Positions 15,271 to 21,695 of a stretch of 27,783 nt of DNA are shown piece by piece. How positions within the stretch are numbered: the first letter of the stretch is position 1; every line of letters starts with the position of its first letter. The position numbers were made by a program, and so were the translations under genes. Source of the DNA: DASWFI01 sp036394315 (GTDB lineage: Bacteria; Patescibacteriota; Doudnabacteria; UBA920; O2-02-FULL-48-8); assembly GCA_036394315.1 (NCBI GenBank), contig DASWFI010000124.1, positions 1 to 27,783 of the forward strand. The letters are read 5' to 3'. Below the pieces are notes generated by a model, which was not told where the DNA came from, searched no databases, and was given only the letters and a program-made list of their open reading frames with translations.

Positions 15271-15298
15271 GGTGTACGAAAGAAAAAGGAGGAGACCT

Positions 15299-15661
15299 GT
15301 GTCTAAAGGAGCCAAAAGCCGGGATGACAGCATTCGGCGCAGCTGTCGCGCCCAAACCCTGATAGCCCAAGAACGCGCTCGACTGGCCGAACTTACTGGC
15401 CTTTCCAATACAGAACTGCAGTGGATCGACGACCACTTCCTGAGCCATCAGTTGTGGTCTACTAAGGAAGCGCGGATGCGCTCCGATTGCATCCGAGCCG
15501 AAGTTGCGTATCGGGACGGCAAGCTACTACCGCTCATGAGTCATCTGAGGAGACTCATGTATCCAGAAAGGGCGCGACGCGACGAGAATTACCAGACGGA
15601 ATTCTACGATCCCGCCGAACTCATTCTCGACAAGCTCAAGAAAAAACTGGCGAAGGAGTGA
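15299..15661 (+). CDS. Small basic protein of unknown function
   Basis: 120 residues, not recognised. The start GTG is set by a consensus AGGAGG 8 nt upstream and by the promoter; an earlier in-frame GTG lies before the transcript begins. The protein is highly charged and largely helical in pattern, with the central stretch LTGLSNTELQWIDDHFLSHQLWSTKEARMRSD and a Lys-rich end (ILDKLKKKLAKE). It has no membrane segment and no cysteine-pair motif. Codon use is GC-rich compared with the ribosomal genes. It is the first gene of a three-gene unit, 4 nt before the next gene, ending at the terminator at 16088. Confidence 0.75.
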   Translation: MSKGAKSRDDSIRRSCRAQTLIAQERARLAELTGLSNTELQWIDDHFLSHQLWSTKEARMRSDCIRAEVAYRDGKLLPLMSHLRRLMYPERARRDENYQTEFYDPAELILDKLKKKLAKE

Positions 15662-15665
15662 GCCT

Positions 15666-15842
15666 ATGAAAAAAACACGCGAGAATAAAAGCCGAAAACG
15701 CCGCCGCCGTTCCCAAGTACCGAGGGAGGTTCAACAGCGGCTTACAACAGCGCTGGCAATCGTGGCCATCAAAAAGAAAAGATCGGAACTCACGGATGAA
15801 GAAATCGAGGAATACTCCAGAAGCTGGAAGGAAGAGAATTGA
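15666..15842 (+). CDS. Very small basic protein, unknown
   Basis: 58 residues beginning MKKTRENKSRKRRRRSQVPREV, with an extremely basic first 20 residues and an acidic end (ELTDEEIEEYSRSWKEEN). GGAG lies 7 nt upstream of the ATG, at the end of the previous gene. The charge split suggests nucleic-acid binding through the N-terminus, but that is inference. No family was recognised. Confidence 0.65.
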   Translation: MKKTRENKSRKRRRRSQVPREVQQRLTTALAIVAIKKKRSELTDEEIEEYSRSWKEEN

Positions 15843-15882
15843 TTCGCGAAGAATAAGCGCAATCCGCAACCAGGAGTAGCTC

Positions 15883-16053
15883 ATGCCTGACGACGATGAC
15901 TTTGGGGACGAACTCGTACCGCCTCCGCACGCGGAAGACCGACGTCCTCCGAAAACCCCATCTGCGCCTCCGACCCCTGGGCCTGAAGACAGACCGGAAC
16001 ATCCTGATCGACCTTACGACTTTGATCGCAGAATTCCCGATGACGAGGAATGA
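15883..16053 (+). CDS. Very small acidic, proline-rich protein, unknown
   Basis: 56 residues: MPDDDDFGDELVPPPH followed by a stretch rich in Pro, Asp, Glu and Arg, ending DRRIPDDEE. An AGGAG site lies 6 nt upstream of the ATG. It looks disordered and strongly acidic, opposite in charge to the preceding gene product. It is the last gene before the terminator. Confidence 0.6.
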   Translation: MPDDDDFGDELVPPPHAEDRRPPKTPSAPPTPGPEDRPEHPDRPYDFDRRIPDDEE

Positions 16054-16087
16054 ACTATAACGACAATCCACAATGGACTGTCGTCTG

Positions 16088-16125
16088 CCCTATGTAGCTT
16101 TTTAGCGAAGTAGGGTTCTTTTTTT
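16088..16125 (+). terminator. Terminator copy 1 (repeated element)
   Basis: CCCTATGTAGC pairs with GCGAAGTAGGG around a TTTTTA loop, followed by TTCTTTTTTT. The stem contains non-Watson-Crick G-A and A-G positions. The same 30-nt element recurs at 16678 with one change inside the hairpin. Confidence 0.85.
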
Positions 16126-16164
16126 ATATCCCGAAAAATGCTAGCCTTATGGGAAGGAGGAGTC

Positions 16165-16416
16165 ATGAATGGACCGGGCCGGTGTAAAAAGCCACTTATC
16201 AAGTGCTCTCTGCCTGATTACCTCCATGGCAAACTTAATGAGGAACAGCGATTCGAAGTCAGAGAACACCTTGTTGTTTGCCCTAGCTGTATTCAGGATT
16301 TACAGGAGATGATACACGCGGTAGAGGGGCTAGCTCTAGATCGCCGGAGCAAGAATTATAAAGCCTTGGAGGCTCGCAGAAAATTTCAACTCGTGAAAAG
16401 AAAAAGGAGAACCTAA
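16165..16416 (+). CDS. zf-HC2 (anti-sigma type) zinc-finger protein
   Basis: 83 residues from the ATG at 16165, preceded by AAGGAGGAG; an in-frame ATG nine codons earlier lies before this site. The sequence KCSLPDYLHGKLNEEQRFEVREHLVVCPSC matches the zinc-binding zf-HC2 domain that begins many anti-sigma factors, with likely ligands C14, H35, C39 and C42. Unlike most anti-sigma factors there is no membrane segment. The C-terminus is strongly basic (KRKRRT). No sigma factor gene is nearby, so its partner is unknown. The next reading frame starts on its stop codon (TAATG). Confidence 0.75.
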   Translation: MNGPGRCKKPLIKCSLPDYLHGKLNEEQRFEVREHLVVCPSCIQDLQEMIHAVEGLALDRRSKNYKALEARRKFQLVKRKRRT

Positions 16417-16664
16417 TGATACCTAACGGCCTCAAACCGCGCCTCCGAGAGTACTTCACCACCGACTAGCAACGATTCGCCGGAAGTCCCAGTATCCTCG
16501 CCGGGTTGCGATCCTTGAGACGGCGCTCTCCGCGGTGGACAGGAACGATTCTATGACCGTGCTTCAAGTCGGGATCGCAGCTGCTCGAAGCACTGCGCGA
16601 AGAGCTCGATCGCAACGATCCACCGACCAGGCAATTGGGCGATTGGGTAACCATCAATCCCTAA
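16416..16664 (+). pseudogene. Possible frameshifted small gene
   Basis: An ATG overlapping the previous stop, with GGAG upstream, reads MIPNGLKPRLREYFTTD and then stops at 16467-16469. A protein-like frame follows in another phase (RRKSQYPRRVAILETALSAV then DRNDSMTVLQ). It then returns to the first phase for LLEALREELDRNDPP to QLGDWVTINP and TAA 16662-16664. Two compensating shifts would join these into a protein of about 80 residues. It may be a decayed gene or a gene with assembly errors. Alternatively, the 17-codon frame and an ATG at 16553 are separate tiny genes. Confidence 0.4.
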
Positions 16665-16677
16665 CGAGATAATTGTG

Positions 16678-16714
16678 CCCTACGTAGCTTTTTAGCGAAG
16701 TAGGGTCTTTTTTT
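16678..16714 (+). terminator. Terminator copy 2 (repeated element)
   Basis: CCCTACGTAGC with GCGAAGTAGGG around TTTTTA, then TCTTTTTTT. It differs from copy 1 by one base in the hairpin, where C replaces T and improves pairing. It closes the second small-gene unit. Confidence 0.85.
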
Positions 16715-16753
16715 GCCTAAAGCAGTCCGTTTTAGATGAGCCGCGACCGTCTG

Positions 16754-16787
16754 AAAAATGTTCGGGAATTTGAAGCGAACATTTTTT
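16754..16787. terminator. Bidirectional hairpin terminator
   Basis: AAAAATGTTCG (16754-16764) and CGAACATTTTT (16776-16786) form a perfect 11-bp stem with an 11-nt loop, followed by more T on the plus strand. It sits between convergent units (small genes from the left, fusA from the right) and can serve both. Apart from this hairpin, the flanking terminators and a possible decayed gene, 16469-16884 shows nothing recognised. Confidence 0.65.
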
Positions 16788-16830
16788 CTTGTGTTGGCAG
16801 TTTTGGCGCTACCTATTTACTAGCAAAAAG

Positions 16831-16888
16831 GTAGTAAATAGAAAAACAGGCCTCACGACCTGTTTTTTTCTGTTTACTATTTACTACT
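16831..16888 (-). terminator. Terminator of fusA with extended inverted repeat
   Basis: The core is AAAAACAGG and CCTGTTTTT (16842-16867) around an 8-nt loop. It is flanked by a second matching pair, GTAGTAAATAG (16831-16841) and CTATTTACTAC (16878-16888), the latter covering the fusA stop. A further CTATTTAC at 16813-16820 could compete for the same arm. Confidence 0.75.
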
Positions 16889-19016
16889 TTCCGACTTGGC
16901 CAACTCGGATCTTTCCTGATTCACCGATAATTTTTTCCGCCACATTTCGCGGCACTTCCTCATAATGATGAAATTCCATAGTGTAAGAAGCTTGACCCTG
17001 CGACATGGATCGGATTTGAGTAGCATAGCCAAACATTTCAGCCAGCGGCACTTCAGCATCCACCACTTTGATATTGCCGCGTTCTGTCATTTCCAAAATC
17101 TTCCCGCGTTTGGCATTAAGATCTCCGATCACATCACCTAAAGATACTTCCGGAGTCAATACTTCCACTTTCATGATAGGCTCCAGCAAAATCGGCTGGG
17201 ATTTTTTCACGGCATCCTGAAACGCCATGGAGCCAGCGATTTTAAAGGCGATTTCAGAAGAATCCACTTCATGGTAGCTGCCGTCAAACAAAGTTGTTTT
17301 CACATTCAGCACAGGGAAACCGGCGATAACACCGCGATCTTCGGCTTCTTCAATACCTTTTTGTATAGGCTTGATGTATTCCTTCGGTACCGTACCACCA
17401 ACGATTTCGTTTATAAATTCATTGCCTTTGGTCGGGTCATCTTGAGGCTCAATCCGAATCCAGACGTGGCCGTATTGGCCGCGGCCTCCGGTTTGACGGA
17501 TGTATTTGCCTTCTGCTTCTGCTTTGCCTTTGATAGTTTCTTTGTATGCGACTTGCGGCCGGCCCACATTGGCTTCCACCTTGAATTCGCGCTTCATGCG
17601 ATCCACCAAAATTTCCAAATGCAATTCACCCATACCCGCGATCAGAGTCTGATTGGTCTCTTCATCGCTACGGACTTTGAAAGTCGGATCTTCTTCGGCC
17701 AATTTCTGCAAAGCCAAGCCCATCTTTTCCTGATCTTGCTTGGTTTTCGGCTCAATCGCCACGGAGATAACCGGTTCTGGGAATTTTATGGATTCCAGCT
17801 GGACGGGATAATCCACGTCCGTAAGCGTATCGCCGGTAAATGTATCTTTCGGTCCCACCAAAGCTGCGATATCGCCGGAATAAACTTCTTTTACTTCCTC
17901 GCGCGAATCAGCGTGCAAACGCACCAGTCGGCCGACGCGCTCTTTGTTGCCGGAACGGGTATTCAAAATGTATGATCCAGCCTGCAATACTCCCGTGTAA
18001 ACGCGGAAGAAAGCTAGTTTGCCCACGAATGGATCGGTAGCGATCTTAAATGCCAGCGCTACGAATTTACTGGAATCATCCGGAGTCAACAAAAGTTCTT
18101 CTTTGGTCTTCTGATGGATAGCTTTCACCGGCGGTTTGTCCAGCGGAGATGGCAAATAATTTACCACAGCATCTAAAATTGTAGTCACGATCAATCCACG
18201 GCCATCGCCGCCCAGCACGGGGTAAAACTTGCCTGACAAGGTGGCGGCGCGGATGGCGCGCATCAGTTCTGCTTCTGTCAGTTCCGTGCCGGCCAGATAT
18301 TTTTCCATCAGGGCATCATCCGATTCCACGGCTTTCTCTATAAGCTTCAATCGGTATTCTTTCGCCTTTTCCAACATATCGGCCGGGACCTCGCCTTCCA
18401 CAAACATTTTATCTTTGTGGTCAGTGTATGTATATGATCTCATGCGCACCAGATCCACCACGCCGTTAATATCTTTTTCAAATCCTATCGGCAACTGGAT
18501 CGGGAAGGCGTTTGGGGATAGTCTTTTGTGAATCGCATCCAAAGATTTATAAAAATCGCCGCCGGTCTGGTTGATTTTATTTATAAAGCACATACGCGGC
18601 ACGGCGTATTTATCCGCTTGGCGCCATACTGTTTCGGACTGGGGTTCTACGCCCATTTTGCCGTCGAAAACCACGACCGCGCCGTCGAGCACGCGAAGTG
18701 ATCGCTCGACTTCCACAGTGAAGTCCACGTGGCCCGGGGTGTCGATGATGTTGATGCGATTGGTATCTTCGGCCTTCGCCCCACTGTGAAGTTTTTGTGA
18801 CCAAAAAGAAGTAGTGGCAGCAGCGGTGATAGTAATACCTCGCTCGCGTTCCTGTTCCATCCAGTCCATGGCGGTATTACCCTCATGCACTTCTCCGATT
18901 TTGTGAATTTTTCCCGTATAAAACAAAATCGACTCGGTAGTGGTGGTCTTACCGGCATCGATGTGGGCTATAATCCCGATATTTCTGGTTTTTTCTAAAG
19001 CATATTCTCTGGGCAT
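16884..19016 (-). CDS. fusA: Elongation factor G
   Basis: A GTPase that drives translocation on the ribosome. The 710 residues are close to the usual length. GTPase motifs include AHIDAGKT (17-24), DTPGHVDFTVEVERSLRVLDG and FINKINQTG. Domain IV has GRGQYGHVWIRIEP and the C-terminus has GYATQIRSMSQGQASYTMEFHHYEEVP. The start MPREYALEKTRNIGI follows rpsG by 66 nt. That gap contains a short TAAGGC/GCCTTA repeat and no convincing promoter, so the gene is probably read from the rpsL promoter. Confidence 0.98.
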   Translation of the reverse strand: MPREYALEKTRNIGIIAHIDAGKTTTTESILFYTGKIHKIGEVHEGNTAMDWMEQERERGITITAAATTSFWSQKLHSGAKAEDTNRINIIDTPGHVDFTVEVERSLRVLDGAVVVFDGKMGVEPQSETVWRQADKYAVPRMCFINKINQTGGDFYKSLDAIHKRLSPNAFPIQLPIGFEKDINGVVDLVRMRSYTYTDHKDKMFVEGEVPADMLEKAKEYRLKLIEKAVESDDALMEKYLAGTELTEAELMRAIRAATLSGKFYPVLGGDGRGLIVTTILDAVVNYLPSPLDKPPVKAIHQKTKEELLLTPDDSSKFVALAFKIATDPFVGKLAFFRVYTGVLQAGSYILNTRSGNKERVGRLVRLHADSREEVKEVYSGDIAALVGPKDTFTGDTLTDVDYPVQLESIKFPEPVISVAIEPKTKQDQEKMGLALQKLAEEDPTFKVRSDEETNQTLIAGMGELHLEILVDRMKREFKVEANVGRPQVAYKETIKGKAEAEGKYIRQTGGRGQYGHVWIRIEPQDDPTKGNEFINEIVGGTVPKEYIKPIQKGIEEAEDRGVIAGFPVLNVKTTLFDGSYHEVDSSEIAFKIAGSMAFQDAVKKSQPILLEPIMKVEVLTPEVSLGDVIGDLNAKRGKILEMTERGNIKVVDAEVPLAEMFGYATQIRSMSQGQASYTMEFHHYEEVPRNVAEKIIGESGKIRVGQVGK

Positions 19017-19082
19017 AAATTTAAGAATTAAGGAGTAAGGTATAAGGCAAAAGAAAGCCTTAAACCTTTAACCTTATATCTT

Positions 19083-19568
19083 TTACCTTCTCTGGAATCT
19101 CGCGAAATGAGCGAAAGCCTTGTTGGCTTCGGCCATTTTGTGTACGTCTTCTCGCTTTTTTATCGCAGCGCCCATTTTATTGTAGGCTTCCATCAGTTCA
19201 GAGGCTAATTTTTCCGCCATTGGTTTGCCTTTTTTGGCGCGGGCCGCGTCTATCACCCATTTCATGCCGAGCGCAGTCTTGCGCGGTTCCTGCACTTCCA
19301 TCGGGACCTGATAATTGGCGCCACCGATGCGGCGGCCTTTGACTTCCAGAATCGGGCAGACATTGCGGATCGCTTGTTCGAAAACAGTTTTCGGATCCGC
19401 TTTCATTTCTTTTTCTATTTTCTCAAAAGCGCCGTATACCACTCTGGTAGCTACGGTTTTTTTGCCACGGGTCATGACGTAATTTATAAATTTAGCAATC
19501 TTGATACTATTGTATTTGTGATCAGGATCAACTAAATGTCTTTTATAACTTCGGGCTTTTCTGGGCAT
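19083..19568 (-). CDS. rpsG: 30S ribosomal protein S7
   Basis: A primary 16S rRNA binder that organises the small-subunit head, 161 residues. MPRKARSYKRHLVDPDHKYNS, FEQAIRNVCPILEVKGRRIGGANYQVPMEV and the C-terminal AFAHFARFQRR are characteristic. It follows rpsL by 30 nt in the normal str order. Confidence 0.97.
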   Translation of the reverse strand: MPRKARSYKRHLVDPDHKYNSIKIAKFINYVMTRGKKTVATRVVYGAFEKIEKEMKADPKTVFEQAIRNVCPILEVKGRRIGGANYQVPMEVQEPRKTALGMKWVIDAARAKKGKPMAEKLASELMEAYNKMGAAIKKREDVHKMAEANKAFAHFARFQRR

Positions 19569-19598
19569 AATTCTTGATTAAATCTTATTAGAAATAAA

Positions 19599-20012
19599 TT
19601 ACGGTCTCTTCGCGCCATACTTAGATCGTCCGCGTCTGCGGCCTTCCACTCCGGATGCATCTAACTTCCCTCGGACGATATGATAGCGAACTCCTGGCAA
19701 ATCTTTGACACGGCCGCCGCGGATCATAACTACGCTGTGTTCCTGCAGATTGTGTCCGATGCCCGGGATGTAAGCTGTGACTTCCATACCGTTAGATAAT
19801 CTGACACGGGCAATTTTCCGCAAAGCTGAGTTCGGTTTTTTCGGTGTGATCGTGGTTACTTTGATGCAGACTCCACGCTTAAAGGGCGAGCCTTTCGGAT
19901 AAATAAAAGGCTTTCCCTGTAAAAGGTTAAAACCGCGGTCCAGCGCGGGGGTTTTGGATTTATAAACTGATTTGGTTCGTCCGTGTCGGACTAATTGATT
20001 AATTGTAGGCAT
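19599..20012 (-). CDS. rpsL: 30S ribosomal protein S12
   Basis: A decoding-centre protein, 137 residues. MPTINQLVRHGR, TPKKPNSALRKIARVRLSNG and GHNLQEHSVVMIRGGRVKDLPGVRYHIVRG are present. The lysines associated with streptomycin sensitivity (KKPNS and VKDLPG) are in wild-type form. The usual PGEGHN reads PGIGHN. It heads the str operon behind its own promoter and a leader with alternative hairpins. Confidence 0.97.
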   Translation of the reverse strand: MPTINQLVRHGRTKSVYKSKTPALDRGFNLLQGKPFIYPKGSPFKRGVCIKVTTITPKKPNSALRKIARVRLSNGMEVTAYIPGIGHNLQEHSVVMIRGGRVKDLPGVRYHIVRGKLDASGVEGRRRGRSKYGAKRP

Positions 20013-20029
20013 TTAGTAAATTAAAAATT

Positions 20030-20073
20030 CTCAAATAAAAACGGCGTAAGCCGTTGTTGCAACTCAAACAACG
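20030..20073 (-). promoter_or_regulatory. rpsL leader with mutually exclusive hairpins (candidate attenuator)
   Basis: In transcript order, stem 1 is CGTTGTT paired with AACAACG (20073-20052, perfect 7 bp). Stem 2 is AACGGC-TTAC-GCCGTT (20055-20040, perfect 6 bp), followed by TTTTATTT. The two share the four bases at 20052-20055, so only one can form. Stem 2 plus the U-run resembles a terminator and stem 1 would act as the antiterminator. Transcription should start near 20085. Confidence 0.55.
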
Positions 20074-20091
20074 AAATATAACTACTGGCAA

Positions 20092-20120
20092 ATCTTAACA
20101 AGTTTTCGCCTTTCCGTCAA
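20092..20120 (-). promoter_or_regulatory. Promoter of the str operon
   Basis: On the minus strand, TTGACG (20115-20120), a 17-nt spacer, and TAAGAT (20092-20097). It gives a leader of about 73 nt before rpsL. It is divergent from the cassette promoter at 20145. Confidence 0.8.
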
Positions 20121-20144
20121 GGCCTACATGGAATCAACCAAGGT

Positions 20145-20173
20145 TTGACAAACCCCCAAAAAAGATGTACAGT
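20145..20173 (+). promoter_or_regulatory. Promoter of the second small-gene cassette
   Basis: A perfect TTGACA (20145-20150), a 17-nt spacer and TACAGT (20168-20173), with TG just before the -10. It precedes the 20225 gene, whose start has GGGAGGA upstream. Confidence 0.75.
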
Positions 20174-20224
20174 TACAAACTGCCTTGTACTTAGCTAGGG
20201 GTTCAAACGGGAGGAATTACATAG

Positions 20225-20527
20225 ATGCTAAAAGAGCTGCTCGGTAAAACGTTCATCGCCCTCGTGTTCATTGTGGCTTGCGCTGTCGCTATTAACTACG
20301 ATCGAAAGGATCTGCCGATACTCAAAGTGGAAGAAGCCCAACCGCTCAGCCCCGAACAACAACGCGAGTTCGTCCGCTACGACTGCCGCCACGGCGAGTC
20401 GGGCATGGCTGGGTTGTGCGAAGCCTACGACTACGCCGTGCAAAACAATCCGCCGATGGCGGAAATGCTGCTCGCAGAGAATTACTATCTACAGATCTAC
20501 CAGTCACGCCTCAACGCAATCAAGTAA
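20225..20527 (+). CDS. Small signal-anchored protein of unknown function
   Basis: 100 residues. One hydrophobic helix, TFIALVFIVACAVAINY (about 9-25), follows a short Lys-containing N-terminus, so the remaining 75 residues are probably outside the cytoplasm. The exported part has LSPEQQREFVRYDCRHGESGMAGLCEAYDYAV, with two cysteines 11 apart that could form a disulfide. GGGAGGA lies upstream of the ATG. No family was recognised. It has its own promoter and lies in a GC-rich cassette, divergent from rpsL. Confidence 0.8.
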   Translation: MLKELLGKTFIALVFIVACAVAINYDRKDLPILKVEEAQPLSPEQQREFVRYDCRHGESGMAGLCEAYDYAVQNNPPMAEMLLAENYYLQIYQSRLNAIK

Positions 20528-20565
20528 CCGCCGGTTTTCCGACGGGAACGCACAGGGAACCATAA

Positions 20566-20688
20566 AGCGGCCGAGGCTGGGAGAAGGTTTTCTATCTGCA
20601 GCACGAGGGCAACGTCACGAGTGTCGACTTCTGGACCACGCTCACAGATGTCAGCAAACTCATCTGGCAGCAGTCTGGAGGCAAGTAA
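20566..20688 (+). pseudogene. Small protein-like frame without a clear start
   Basis: The open frame after the TAA at 20563 reads GWEKVFYLQHEGNVTSVDFW and continues TTLTDVSKLIWQQSGGK to TAA 20686-20688. The residue pattern looks protein-like, but no ATG, GTG or TTG start with a ribosome site is present. It may be a broken gene, a product of frameshift, or use a CTG start behind GGGAGAAGG. The remaining 20527-20780 stretch holds only this and the terminator. Confidence 0.3.
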
Positions 20689-20732
20689 ATCAACGGAGGC
20701 AACAACCGCCGGGTAACACCGGCAACAATCAA

Positions 20733-20770
20733 GGCGTGAGCTTGCTTACAGCGCTCCCGCCTCCTTTTTT
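20733..20770 (+). terminator. Terminator of the second small-gene cassette
   Basis: GGCG-T-GAGC pairs with GCTC-C-CGCC with one mismatch, followed by TCCTTTTTTAT. It lies just before the convergent end of the M50 protease gene at 20780. Confidence 0.65.
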
Positions 20771-20779
20771 ATCTACTAA

Positions 20780-21406
20780 TTATCCCGCTACTAAAAGTCG
20801 AAATAAATATTCTACCGGCGGGAAAAGAACTGTGTTCAATACCCGCGTGACCAAAAGTAAAATTACTAAAATAAACCCAAATCGCTCCAGTTCCAAAAAC
20901 CAATGCATCCAATCGCGATCCAGATACCCCAGCAATCCCGCCAGGATTTTAGAACCATCCAGAGGCGGTACAGGCAATAGATTAAAAATTGTAAGAACTA
21001 GATTCAACAATACAACCTGAGACAATAACTCTATCCCCTTGCTAGAAATATGGGGCGTAAATCGCAGCACCGCAGCCGCAATACACGCCAGTAAAAAATT
21101 CGTAAGCGGCCCGACTATGGCTACCAGTATCATGCCTAAACGAACATTTTTAAAATTTCTATAATCCACTGGTACGGGTTTGGCTGAACCCAAAACAAAC
21201 TGGCCATTCGTGGCAAACCACATCATTAACGGCAGCAAGATAGAACCGATAGGATCTATGTGCGGTATAGGATTCAGCGTCAATCGGCCGGCATACCGGG
21301 CCGTAGGATCGCCCAGTCTTTCAGCCATTAACCCATGAGCGACTTCGTGAAAAATCACGGAAAAGAGTAAAATAATGAAAAATATGACAATTGATAATAG
21401 GTCCAT
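20780..21406 (-). CDS. Site-2-protease family membrane metalloprotease (M50)
   Basis: 208 residues from MDLLSIVIFFIILLF. The longer in-frame ATG at 21499 would run across the rpmB promoter and start, so it was rejected. The zinc motif HEVAHG is at about 20-25 in the first membrane helix, and the second motif NLLPVPPLDGSK supplies the aspartate ligand. About five to six membrane segments are visible. There is no PDZ domain, so it is the minimal form common in bacteria and not RseP. No Shine-Dalgarno site is seen. The substrate is unknown. Confidence 0.9.
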   Translation of the reverse strand: MDLLSIVIFFIILLFSVIFHEVAHGLMAERLGDPTARYAGRLTLNPIPHIDPIGSILLPLMMWFATNGQFVLGSAKPVPVDYRNFKNVRLGMILVAIVGPLTNFLLACIAAAVLRFTPHISSKGIELLSQVVLLNLVLTIFNLLPVPPLDGSKILAGLLGYLDRDWMHWFLELERFGFILVILLLVTRVLNTVLFPPVEYLFRLLVAG

Positions 21407-21410
21407 TGGG

Positions 21411-21439
21411 TTGACTAAAGCTAATTTTAATGCTAAACT
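21411..21439 (+). promoter_or_regulatory. Promoter of rpmB
   Basis: TTGACT (21411-21416), a 17-nt spacer and TAAACT (21434-21439), 34 nt before the rpmB ATG. It overlaps the region just upstream of the divergent M50 gene. Confidence 0.75.
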
Positions 21440-21473
21440 CTCCAAGTAACTTAATTGTAGCAAAGGATTACCA

Positions 21474-21662
21474 ATGAGAAAATGTACGATTTGCGGCAAA
21501 GGCTACCTGGCGACGTTTACCAGATCGCACTCCATGCGTAAAACCAAAGTCCGGCTTTATCCCAACTTACAATGGCTGAAGCTAGAACATGGCAAACGGG
21601 TTAAGGCTTGTACCAAATGCATGAAAACCCGAAGCAAAAGAATGGCAGCCGTAGCAGTATAA
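21474..21662 (+). CDS. rpmB: 50S ribosomal protein L28, zinc-binding form
   Basis: 62 residues. MRKCTICGKG and KACTKCMKTRSK give four cysteines (C4, C7, C46, C49), the zinc-binding L28 form. RSHSMRKTKVRLYPNLQWLKLEHGKRVKACTKC is diagnostic. An AAAGGA site precedes the ATG. It is a single-gene unit with its own promoter and terminator, and the only plus-strand ribosomal gene here. Confidence 0.95.
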   Translation: MRKCTICGKGYLATFTRSHSMRKTKVRLYPNLQWLKLEHGKRVKACTKCMKTRSKRMAAVAV

Positions 21663-21695
21663 AAAATCCCTGAGAATGAATCTCAGGGATTTTTT
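21661..21695. terminator. Bidirectional terminator between rpmB and the GGDEF-EAL gene
   Basis: A perfect 15-bp stem, AAAAAATCCCTGAGA and TCTCAGGGATTTTTT, around a 5-nt loop. It overlaps the stop codon of rpmB at one end and the stop of the convergent gene at the other. Confidence 0.9.

Noticed and set aside
15272..15298. Earlier GTG start for the 120-residue protein
   Set aside because: It lies before the predicted transcription start, and the AGGAGG falls after it.
16804..16888. Repeated TAGTAAATAG units as a CRISPR-like array
   Set aside because: There are only three short inverted copies, with no regular spacers; they form the fusA terminator region.
20271..21020. Long plus-strand open frame overlapping the small membrane protein and the M50 gene
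   Set aside because: It reads antisense through the M50 coding region and its residues are low-complexity and basic, as in shadow frames.
21407..21499. 31-residue N-terminal extension of the M50 protease
   Set aside because: It overlaps the rpmB promoter and start, and the conserved M50 topology begins at MDLLSIV.
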